Source: a virus. Taken from it: a stretch of DNA of 59,310 nt. The stretch covers positions 1 to 59,310 of the IMG/VR virus record IMGVR_UViG_3300048834_000244. One strand, written 5' to 3'. The translations under genes and the position numbers were made by a program. Below, piece after piece: positions 7,055 through 13,850 of the stretch (its first letter is position 1; every line of letters starts with the position of its first letter). The notes beneath the pieces were generated by a model. That model did not search any database and had not been told where the DNA came from. It saw only the letters and a program-made list of their open reading frames with translations.

Positions 7055-7284
7055 TTCGCGGCCCTCTTGGAAAGCTCGTCACGCACCTTGTCGGGCGGGA
7101 GCATGGAGACGTCGTTGACGACCTGATCGCGGATATCCCGCGCTTCCAGTTCGGCTTCGGCCTGTTTCGCCTTCTCAGCCTTCTTCCCTGAGGCATAGGC
7201 CCGCCAGAGCATCAGCCCGGCGCCGCCCGCCGCCAGCAGATACGGCCACAGGTGTTCGATGAGGGAGAGGACGAGCGTGGTCAT
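7051..7284 (-). CDS. Inner-membrane spanin-like protein (Rz-like)
   Basis: 77 residues. One N-terminal membrane helix (LWPYLLAAGGAGLMLWRAYA) is followed by a charged periplasmic helix (KKAEKAKQAEAELEARDIRD). That topology and the overlapping downstream lipoprotein gene identify it as the i-spanin. Its start overlaps the end of the putative holin gene by four bases. Confidence 0.8.
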   Translation of the reverse strand: MTTLVLSLIEHLWPYLLAAGGAGLMLWRAYASGKKAEKAKQAEAELEARDIRDQVVNDVSMLPPDKVRDELSKRAAK

Positions 7285-7493
7285 GTCAGCACCGCCCACA
7301 CGAGCCACGCGATCACGGCAAGCAGCGCCGCAACCAGATATCCGCACAGTTCCATGAGAGCGCCGCCGGCATCTGGGAACATGCTGCCGCGATTTGGCTG
7401 CATCCTCACGCCGAAGAATCTCCAGCCTACGAGCAGTGCTATGGTTATCATGGCTGGAACAAGCCACCAGCCGAGAGAGAGCGTGAACGTCAT
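7281..7493 (-). CDS. Two-pass membrane protein, candidate holin
   Basis: 70 residues from the ATG at 7493, with two hydrophobic helices (LGWWLVPAMITIALLVGWRF and LCGYLVAALLAVIAWLVWAV) joined by a short polar loop. Position directly before the spanin pair fits a class II holin. The sequence does not identify the family, and the DUF1515 gene and 8282-8485 are competing holin candidates. Confidence 0.65.
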   Translation of the reverse strand: MTFTLSLGWWLVPAMITIALLVGWRFFGVRMQPNRGSMFPDAGGALMELCGYLVAALLAVIAWLVWAVLT

Positions 7494-7494
7494 G

Positions 7495-7557
7495 TCAGCG
7501 CTCCCATCCAAGCTTGCGCGCCAGCGCGTAGAATAGATGCGAAACAGCAGCCGCCAT
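7495..7557 (-). CDS. Possible 20-residue leader peptide
   Basis: MAAAVSHLFYALARKLGWER, ending one base before the ATG of the candidate holin. A GGAGGC lies just upstream. It could be a coupled leader or simply chance; the length is too short to decide. Confidence 0.3.
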   Translation of the reverse strand: MAAAVSHLFYALARKLGWER

Positions 7558-7568
7558 AAGCGCCTCCG

Positions 7569-7670
7569 TTTGATTTAATGTGTTGATTCAGCTACAAAAA
7601 GCGAACGCGCCGGATGCTGGACACATCGCGGCGCGCTCTAACCAGCGCAACCTGTAAGGAGGTCGAGATG
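7569..7670 (+). repeat. HNH-cassette 5' repeat, copy 1
   Basis: About 102 bases that are roughly 90% identical to 8499-8600 at an offset of 930. It contains the promoter, an inverted repeat (CGCGCC / GGCGCG), TCTAACCA and the TAAGGAGG ribosome binding site, and ends at the ATG of HNH gene 2. A shorter, more diverged version precedes HNH gene 1 (6088-6164). Confidence 0.85.
7570..7598 (+). promoter_or_regulatory. Sigma-70-like promoter of HNH gene 2
   Basis: TTGATT, 17 bases, TACAAA. It points away from the leftward late operon, so the HNH gene can be transcribed independently, for example in a lysogen. Confidence 0.6.
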
Positions 7671-8273
7671 GCTGCCGGATACAAACCATGCTCAATAACT
7701 GGCTGCAACGGGAACGCGAACTATTCCGCGAGTGGGAAGCGCGGCTGGTGCAACATGCATTACCGCCGCTGGCAGCGCTATGGTGACACCTCATTCCGCG
7801 TCCGTCCCCCAAACGGAGAAGTGAGGCTATACTTCAAAACAGTCGTAATTCCCTACTCGGGCGAAACGTGCCTGATATGGCCCTTCGCAAGGAACGAAGC
7901 AGGGTACGGGGTGATAAATCTGCCCGGGGCCTCATCGTCTCTCGTTTCCCGCATTGTCTGCGAGGCAACCCATGGGGAAGCCCCGTCAGATACCCACGAG
8001 GCCGCGCATTCATGCGGCAAGGGTCATGAAGGCTGCGTCAGTCCGAGGCACCTTTCATGGAAAACACCGTCGCAGAACAGCGCTGACAAGCACACCCACG
8101 GAACAACCTCAAAAGGAACTCTGTCTCCTCTTTCCAAGCTTGACGAAGCATCTGTTATTGCGATCCGGCGAATGGCTGGGTCAATGACGCAAGTCGAAAT
8201 AGCGGCTCATTTTGGGGTGGCGCGCACGACAGTCAGCAGCATACTGCACGGTCGAAATTGGTCTTGGCTATGA
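7668..8273 (+). CDS. HNH homing-type endonuclease 2
   Basis: 201 residues from the ATG at 7668, after TAAGGAGG. N-terminal knuckle CSITGCNGNANYSASGKRGW with CNMHYRRW, HNH core (CLIWPFARNEAGYGVINL, AHSCGKGHEGCVSPRHLSWK) and a C-terminal helix-turn-helix (TQVEIAAHFGVARTTVSSIL). It shares its upstream region and domain order with HNH gene 3. It lies tail-to-tail with the membrane protein at 8282-8485, leaving eight bases between the stops. Confidence 0.88.
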   Translation: MAAGYKPCSITGCNGNANYSASGKRGWCNMHYRRWQRYGDTSFRVRPPNGEVRLYFKTVVIPYSGETCLIWPFARNEAGYGVINLPGASSSLVSRIVCEATHGEAPSDTHEAAHSCGKGHEGCVSPRHLSWKTPSQNSADKHTHGTTSKGTLSPLSKLDEASVIAIRRMAGSMTQVEIAAHFGVARTTVSSILHGRNWSWL

Positions 8274-8281
8274 CGGCAGGA

Positions 8282-8485
8282 TCATGTCGTCCACCCGAAC
8301 CGCTTGGCAGCCCAATACCAAAGCTCGTTGGCGGCACCTATGACGAACGCCAGTCCCATTTCGATCAGCGAGGCGATTTCAGGATCGGAGGTGAGCGCGT
8401 TGCCGTCCTCTGCCGAGAACACGGCCTTGCCGACGAGAAAGCCGACAAGCAGGCGCAGAATGATGCGGGAGATCGGTCCAAGCAT
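8282..8485 (-). CDS. Membrane protein of the lysis region
   Basis: 67 residues from the ATG at 8485, chosen because GGAGG lies five bases upstream. An N-terminal membrane helix (RIILRLLVGFLVGKAVF) and a second hydrophobic stretch (SLIEMGLAFVIGAANELWYW) suggest a holin-like or antiholin-like protein. It sits between the endolysin gene and the first candidate holin, separated from each by an HNH gene on the other strand. Confidence 0.65.
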   Translation of the reverse strand: MLGPISRIILRLLVGFLVGKAVFSAEDGNALTSDPEIASLIEMGLAFVIGAANELWYWAAKRFGWTT

Positions 8486-8498
8486 GTCAGCCTCCACA

Positions 8499-8600
8499 TT
8501 TGATTTAATCAGTTGATTCTGCTATAAAAAACGAACGCGCCGGATGCTGGACACATCGCGGCGCGCTCTAACCAAGCCAACCTGTAAGGAGGTCGAAATG
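8499..8600 (+). repeat. HNH-cassette 5' repeat, copy 2
   Basis: Counterpart of 7569-7670, ending at the ATG of HNH gene 3. The inverted repeat CGCGCC / GGCGCG and the translation signals are kept, while the few differences fall mostly in the promoter spacer. Confidence 0.85.
8500..8528 (+). promoter_or_regulatory. Sigma-70-like promoter of HNH gene 3
   Basis: TTGATT, 17 bases, TATAAA: the best match of the three HNH promoters to the bacterial consensus. Confidence 0.65.
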
Positions 8601-9308
8601 GCTGAGAATCCGATATGCGCAATTCCAGACTGCGGCAAGCCCGTCAAATGCGCGGGCATGTGCTCCATGCACTATGCGCGGAAATGGCGGCACGGCGACG
8701 CGAGTATCGCCAGAGCGAGGCCGCGCGGCATCTGTTCGATGGATGGGTGCTTAAATCTTCATTCCGCTAGAGGACTTTGCAAAACGCACGCCACGCGCCT
8801 CAAAAAGCATGGCGATCCATCTGTGCGTCTTACAAACAAAAACAAGGGGAAGAGGATAAACTTCGTACTAGAAGTTGCGTCGCCTTTCACGGGGGACAAT
8901 TGCCTGCATTGGCCGTTCACGCCCGGCAAACGCGGGTGGGCTCCAAGCATATCCATTCACGGTAAACGACAGGTTGTGACAAGATACCTCTGCGAAGTCC
9001 GTCATGGGCCTGCTCCAACAACAGCGCACCAAGCGGCGCATGTGTGCGGTCAAGGGCATCGCGGATGCGTCAACCCCTCCCATTTACAGTGGAAAACCCC
9101 GAGCGAGAACCAACTGGACAAAATTGAACACAACACTCACATACGCGGCACGAGATCCCCTACAGCCAAGATTGACGAAGCGATGGTTATTCGTGTCAGA
9201 TCGCTTCTTGGAACGATGAATTGCAGAGAAATTGCCCGGCGATTGGGAATCAGCTGGAACATAGTCTATGCGATTAAGGATCGTAGGACATGGGGCTGGC
9301 TAGAATAG
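8598..9308 (+). CDS. HNH homing-type endonuclease 3
   Basis: 236 residues from the ATG at 8598. It has two tandem zinc knuckles (CAIPDCGKPVKCAGMCSMHY and CSMDGCLNLHSARGLCKTHA), then an HNH core (CLHWPFTPGKRGWAPSISIH, AHVCGQGHRGCVNPSHLQWK) and a helix-turn-helix (NCREIARRLGISWNIVYAI). The gene overlaps the end of the endolysin gene by nine bases in convergent orientation. The extra knuckle is the main difference from HNH 2. Confidence 0.88.
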   Translation: MAENPICAIPDCGKPVKCAGMCSMHYARKWRHGDASIARARPRGICSMDGCLNLHSARGLCKTHATRLKKHGDPSVRLTNKNKGKRINFVLEVASPFTGDNCLHWPFTPGKRGWAPSISIHGKRQVVTRYLCEVRHGPAPTTAHQAAHVCGQGHRGCVNPSHLQWKTPSENQLDKIEHNTHIRGTRSPTAKIDEAMVIRVRSLLGTMNCREIARRLGISWNIVYAIKDRRTWGWLE

Positions 9309-10085
9309 CCAAGCCCACGCATGATTCCAAACATCCGTCAGCCACAGCCATGCCCCAAGCAGCGCGGCGATGATGAGCGCCCAGATGCCCTTGGCGCGGC
9401 CTGCGGGCGGCGTAGGAGTGATCGTCGGCTCCGGCGGCACCGGAATGGGCGCGGCGGGCTTGGGCGGCTCCACGGGCTCGGCAGGGGCCTTGGGCGCGTC
9501 GGCCTTCGCCCATTTCGCGTAGGCGCGCGCCATCTTCGTGTCGTAGGCGTTCTGCTTGTAACCCGGCCCGTTGTAGGCTCGGGCGAACTTCGCCCAATCC
9601 TTCCTGCGCAGATGGCCGGCGAGGTCGTTCTTCTCGATGAAGCGCGCCATGACCTCGATCTGGCCCGCCACAGACGAGCGGCACTCGTTCACCAGTTCCG
9701 TCACGGACCCGTAGCCGAGCGCCTTCCAATGCGCGCCCATGACCTGCCCCAAGCCCCATGACACGCTTTCCAGAGCAGCGGTCGAGTTGATCGCGATGGC
9801 CCGGTTGAGCAGCTTCCAGCGGTCTTCCTGCTTGGAGGGGTTCTTCACCGCACCAGCAGTCGGGCTGGACAGGCCTTCGGCCCTTGCCTTCTTGCGCTGG
9901 GCCGCAGTCAGACGGCGGTCGAAGTAATGGCCCTCGAACCGGATCAACGGCTCGTTCTTGCTGTTCACACGAGCGAATGCCTTGCCCGCGCTCTCGACCT
10001 CCGCAACGGCCAGCAGAGCTGCTGGCTCGACGTTCAGGCGTGCAGCAACCTTTGCCGCTGCGCGCACGGTCGCATCGTCAAACAT
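9300..10085 (-). CDS. Endolysin: N-acetylmuramidase (DUF3380) with C-terminal membrane segment
   Basis: 261 residues. Residues 1-190 match the DUF3380 N-acetylmuramidase family: VAEVESAGKAF with the likely catalytic glutamate E31, PLIRFEGHYFDRR, SWGLGQVMGAHW and FARAYNGPGY. A proline-rich linker (about 195-225) leads to a C-terminal hydrophobic helix (GIWALIIAALLGAWLWLTDV). It cleaves peptidoglycan at lysis; the anchor may hold the enzyme at the membrane. No signal peptide is seen. First gene of the lysis region. Confidence 0.88.
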   Translation of the reverse strand: MFDDATVRAAAKVAARLNVEPAALLAVAEVESAGKAFARVNSKNEPLIRFEGHYFDRRLTAAQRKKARAEGLSSPTAGAVKNPSKQEDRWKLLNRAIAINSTAALESVSWGLGQVMGAHWKALGYGSVTELVNECRSSVAGQIEVMARFIEKNDLAGHLRRKDWAKFARAYNGPGYKQNAYDTKMARAYAKWAKADAPKAPAEPVEPPKPAAPIPVPPEPTITPTPPAGRAKGIWALIIAALLGAWLWLTDVWNHAWAWLF

Positions 10086-10245
10086 GACGGTTTCCTTTCA
10101 GGATTGTCGGAGAATTTCGGTCAGTGCAGAGTGAGAGCGCGGACCCACGCATGCCGGCCGCCGTCTTGTTCGCAGGATGGCGGCCAGCGCTTCACGCTTG
10201 CAACAATCCGCCCCGAGGCGCGTTAAGCCGCGAACCGGTGGAGGG

Positions 10246-10437
10246 TTAGATAGGCTCGTCCGGCACGAACATCAGGCCGACCGATGCCAGCACGTCAGAG
10301 CACCATTCCCAAGGCAGCTTGAAATCCTGCGCGGCGGAATAGAGGTTCATCTGCGCGCAGGCCGCAATGGCATCCACCGCCGAGATGATGCCTTCCTCTC
10401 CCCATGCGACACTATCCGGCAGGTTGCCTGCCTTCAT
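10246..10437 (-). CDS. Small hypothetical protein between virion and lysis genes
   Basis: 63 residues from the ATG at 10437; a GTG at 10455 is an alternative. Sequence includes AGNLPDSVAWGEEGIISAVD and ends VGLMFVPDEPI. No family recognised and no clear ribosome binding site. The 160 bases downstream, up to the endolysin gene, hold only a GGCCGCC / GGCGGCC inverted repeat. Confidence 0.5.
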   Translation of the reverse strand: MKAGNLPDSVAWGEEGIISAVDAIAACAQMNLYSAAQDFKLPWEWCSDVLASVGLMFVPDEPI

Positions 10438-10498
10438 GTCCGTCCATAGCAACACATCAGGTTGCGGGCGGTGCTCGTTCCGAGAGCCGTCTACCCTC

Positions 10499-10933
10499 TC
10501 ACGCCCACACCGCCACCCTGTGCTGCACGTCCTCCGCACGATAAATCTTGACGCCCGATGTCCCCGCCAGCGCGACAGGCTCGCCGCCCTCCGATGGCGT
10601 CTCCTGCATCAGCCCGAGCAGCGGCAGGATGCCCTCCCATGAGCCGAGAAGCGCGGCCACAGGGCCATAGGCGACGAGGTTGGCGTGATGGCCCGCCACC
10701 ATGACGGCAGGCGTCAGCTCGTTGCCCTCGTCGTCATAGGTCGCCGGCTCCTTGATGACGGGACCGATCTCGTGGTAGCGGATGCCGTCGATCCAGACCA
10801 GCGAGCCGCCGTCGCCGACATGCTCGTCATCCTCCGGCAGGCGACAGATCGGCTGGTCGCCGGGAAGGCGTTGGGCGAGCATCGTCGTGATGAACGTGTC
10901 GCGGTCGGGAGACCAGACCAGATATTCGATCAT
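10499..10933 (-). CDS. Hypothetical virion-region protein
   Basis: 144 residues. The start (ATGA) overlaps the end of the large fibre/spike gene. The central part (GDGGSLVWIDGIRYHEIGPV) and the A/G-rich C-terminus look structured, but no family is recognised. Adjacent small genes of this kind in podoviruses are often tail-spike accessory proteins; that is inference from place only. Confidence 0.6.
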   Translation of the reverse strand: MIEYLVWSPDRDTFITTMLAQRLPGDQPICRLPEDDEHVGDGGSLVWIDGIRYHEIGPVIKEPATYDDEGNELTPAVMVAGHHANLVAYGPVAALLGSWEGILPLLGLMQETPSEGGEPVALAGTSGVKIYRAEDVQHRVAVWA

Positions 10934-12285
10934 GACGGGGTGCTCCTCGTGACCAGCTCGGCGTTAGGGAGCCGGCGCGGAATGTAGATCAGCGATTTGA
11001 TATGGCCGTTGAGATGGTTGATACCGCTCACCCGACTCCCAATTTCGATACGATCCACCGCCGCTGGCAGAGCCCCGGAAACGTCTGATGGGTGAGAGGG
11101 GACGGCTCCGTCTATACGGGTGGCGAAATCGTTCAGAGCATAGGCAGTACCTATCTTGTAAAATCGATTCGCGACGAACGCTGCTGTGCTGCCGATGTTT
11201 GCCTGCAGAACTCCCCCCATATAATAATCACATCTAGCCGTCCCCGCTGTACCGCCCGGCGATGTCCCCAGTGCCATCTCCGGCACTCTGTCTTGATTGG
11301 CAGTTGCAGTGTTCCTCACAATGAACACAACGGAATGGGTGGCTGACGCATTGAGACGGGACGCCTCGACCAGCCACGTTCCCTCGGCGAGTTTGATCGG
11401 CGCGCTTGCGGACGGCATCCAGATATTGTCCGCAGCGCGGGTGACGGCGGAGCCGGAGGTCTGGATGTATGAGGTGGGGAAGGTGCCGACTTCCAACTGA
11501 GCACGCACCACCGTCCCTATGATAGTAAGGGTCAAGGCCCCGGCAGTTGGCGTGAATGTCAGCGATACACGGTCATCGTCACCCGTCCCTACCAGTGGAC
11601 CTGCGGTGGATGCGCCAGACAAAGCTATCGAACCCTCGCCCCAAAACGACAGGGTATAAGGTGTGGCGGTAGCGGTAATTATTTGCGTCGTTGGAGCATC
11701 TGAGCCGAGCAGCAAATTCGTCCGCTGCTCTTCCACCAACAGCCCGAGCGCGACGATGATCTTCCAGCTTGAGCAGGTAAAATACCCGCTCGCCGCCCGG
11801 AAATCGACCACGAGGGAGCCGCCCGCATAGGATACAACCCGACCGGCCATCCACTTCGCGATGTCGGAGGCGTCGGAGGCGACGATATCCTGTCCCGCAA
11901 CGTAGGTAACGGCACCTGATGTGGTCAGCGTCTTGCGCACCACGCCGCCATTGCCGACGCCGAGGCTGTTGTCCGAGGATGCCGACGTGTCCAGCGTCGA
12001 CGCATCGTGATCGCAGCGCAGCGTCGTGCCGCTCGCAAGCAGGCCATGCCGGTTCGTGATCCACTTCGTCGACGGCGCGGTATAGGTCAGTTTGCCGTTC
12101 GGATCGCCGCTATAGGGAGACGGGCCGCCCCGCGCGAGGCAGTCCATCGCCACGAAGTCGACGGCAAAGCCGGAAGGCTCGGAGCCGAGATGGTCCAACA
12201 AGTAGCCGGCAGGTGAACGAGCGCCGAAGCGTGTCCCACCCCTCCCCTGCATGGAGAGGGAGAGGCCGAAACGAAGGCCGCTCAT
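10930..12285 (-). CDS. Tail fibre/spike protein with carbohydrate-binding-like domain
   Basis: 451 residues. The middle section has the phage marker RAQLEVGTFPTSYIQTSGSA with VTRAADNIWMPS, seen in fibres that carry concanavalin/LamG-like beta-sandwich modules. The C-terminal part (INHLNGHIKSLIYIPRRLPN) is the usual end of such proteins. It probably binds a surface glycan of the host. Overlaps its neighbours by four bases on both sides. Confidence 0.7.
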   Translation of the reverse strand: MSGLRFGLSLSMQGRGGTRFGARSPAGYLLDHLGSEPSGFAVDFVAMDCLARGGPSPYSGDPNGKLTYTAPSTKWITNRHGLLASGTTLRCDHDASTLDTSASSDNSLGVGNGGVVRKTLTTSGAVTYVAGQDIVASDASDIAKWMAGRVVSYAGGSLVVDFRAASGYFTCSSWKIIVALGLLVEEQRTNLLLGSDAPTTQIITATATPYTLSFWGEGSIALSGASTAGPLVGTGDDDRVSLTFTPTAGALTLTIIGTVVRAQLEVGTFPTSYIQTSGSAVTRAADNIWMPSASAPIKLAEGTWLVEASRLNASATHSVVFIVRNTATANQDRVPEMALGTSPGGTAGTARCDYYMGGVLQANIGSTAAFVANRFYKIGTAYALNDFATRIDGAVPSHPSDVSGALPAAVDRIEIGSRVSGINHLNGHIKSLIYIPRRLPNAELVTRSTPS

Positions 12286-12599
12286 GCGTCAATCACCGCG
12301 AGTTTTTGGCTATTGGAGGAGACGGCGAGGTCCAGCCGGTCGCCGTCATGCAGATACCAGTGGAAGTCGCTGGCCCCAACAGTTGGGTTGTCCCCAAACT
12401 TGATCTTCACGTCCCCGCCGCTCACCCTCAGGCACCAGAATGCCCCGAATGAACCCTGCGCACCCGATATCGTCGCCTGCTGCGATGAGCCGCTTGTGGT
12501 TATCACCTCCGCGCCAAAGCTCTCAGCACTCGGGACAGGGCTCTTGTAACCCTGCTGAGGATTGTAAATTTGCGCGATGACTACACTGAGTGTTGCCAT
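12282..12599 (-). CDS. Small beta-rich virion protein
   Basis: 105 residues, with a beta-sandwich-like pattern (FGAFWCLRVSGGDVKIKFGD, DFHWYLHDGDRLDLAVSSNS). The pattern of a zero-point, normalised field protein (KFG...PTVGASDFH) recurs beside tail proteins of podoviruses. It is coupled to the downstream fibre gene by a four-base overlap. Probably a tail or fibre accessory protein. Confidence 0.6.
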   Translation of the reverse strand: MATLSVVIAQIYNPQQGYKSPVPSAESFGAEVITTSGSSQQATISGAQGSFGAFWCLRVSGGDVKIKFGDNPTVGASDFHWYLHDGDRLDLAVSSNSQKLAVIDA

Positions 12600-12689
12600 G
12601 GTTCATGCTCCGATTGTGATGTGAATGAGGCTCAGTTATTCCCGGCGTGATCCCTGTCCGCCCCGGCAGGCCCGCCGCGAGAACCGGAC

Positions 12690-13850
12690 TTAGCGACGGC
12701 GCACGATCTGCAGTTCGTCGGGAACGTCCTGCGTCTCCCAAGGCGGGGTGGCGCGGCGCTGGTCCGGGGTCATGTTCATGCGCTTCTGGACATTGCGAGC
12801 TTCAACTTCACCCGCAAGGTTGCGATACAGCTTGAATTGCGAGAAGTCGTCCTTTGCGCGGGCGATTGCCTCCTTAAGCTTCATCCCCTGCGCCATGTAC
12901 TCGGTAACTCGGTTGTTATACTCGTCCTGCAGATCGATGATTGACGGCATTGTGGCGGGATTGCCTCCAACGGCGAAGCCTTCCGCGCCCTGCACACCGT
13001 GCTGTAGCTCGTGAAGCATGATGCCGCGAACGCTTCGTGGCTCGCCTTCCAGTGAGTTGGATTGGATGCTGATGGCAGGGCGACCACCATTGCCAGCCGG
13101 GTGCGCGAATGCGCCACTTGGTGCGGTAAGCTCAACATTGTGTCGTGCGTCTACATCTACCAGCCGGAGGTCAGGATAGGCTTCATAGAGTGCGCTGTGC
13201 TGCAAGACGCCGGGCGCAGTTCTCTGGGTCGCCCCGTATGTGCCGCCACCGCTTGCCATAAGTTCATCGGTGGCCTTCGGCGTCAGTTTCGACCCGCTGT
13301 CATCGATCTCAAACCGCCACTTGTCGTCCGGTCCCTTGAACCAGCCCGTCTCGCTCCAAATAGCGCCCCGATCCGCGCCCTTGGCCGCCATGTCCTGCGC
13401 TCTTTCGAGAAGGAACTTGTCAGCGGTCTTTGCCCCCACTCCTCCGAATATGGCTTTCAGCACTCCGCCCGCTATATCTCCGCCAACCGGAAGCAATCCG
13501 GCTGCCGTAGCGCCGCCATTCACGGCTGCGTCGAGGTAGTTCCCTGCATTGAAGGCGCGCGAGGTATCATCCACGCCCACCGCCTCGCCAAGGCCCGGAA
13601 TGAAATCGAGCCCGATCATTGCCTCATCACGAATGCGGTTGCGGATACCGCCCAAGCCACCCAGTCCACCCGCTGCGTCATAGATGACGTTGCCGATCTG
13701 CTCGCGTAGCGACGGCTCATAGCCGCGCATCTGAGGCCCGGCATTGGCCGCAGCCAGCATCAACAGTTCCTCCCCGCCAAGAGGTGTCAGGACGGGATCG
13801 TAGCCGCCGAGGCTGCCCAGCCCGCCAACTTTTCGCGCTTGCTTGGCCAT
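12690..13850 (-). CDS. Virion-associated protein with HExxH motif (polyvalent-protein-like domain)
   Basis: 386 residues. GAIWSETGWFKGPDDKWRFE resembles a domain of large polyvalent phage proteins (LPD23-like). About 75 residues on is RGIMLHELQHGVQGAEGFAV, containing HELQH, a fit to the zinc-metalloprotease HExxH motif. The N-terminus has two glycine clusters (GGLGSLGG, GGLGGLGG) and a hydrophobic middle. It stands immediately after the M23 virion gene, so it is likely carried into the cell with the DNA. Protease activity is inferred from the motif only. Confidence 0.65.
   Translation of the reverse strand: MAKQARKVGGLGSLGGYDPVLTPLGGEELLMLAAANAGPQMRGYEPSLREQIGNVIYDAAGGLGGLGGIRNRIRDEAMIGLDFIPGLGEAVGVDDTSRAFNAGNYLDAAVNGGATAAGLLPVGGDIAGGVLKAIFGGVGAKTADKFLLERAQDMAAKGADRGAIWSETGWFKGPDDKWRFEIDDSGSKLTPKATDELMASGGGTYGATQRTAPGVLQHSALYEAYPDLRLVDVDARHNVELTAPSGAFAHPAGNGGRPAISIQSNSLEGEPRSVRGIMLHELQHGVQGAEGFAVGGNPATMPSIIDLQDEYNNRVTEYMAQGMKLKEAIARAKDDFSQFKLYRNLAGEVEARNVQKRMNMTPDQRRATPPWETQDVPDELQIVRRR

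Noticed and set aside
10150-10190. GGCCGCC / GGCGGCC inverted repeat as a terminator
   Set aside because: No T run follows on either strand, and it lies in the middle of the leftward operon.
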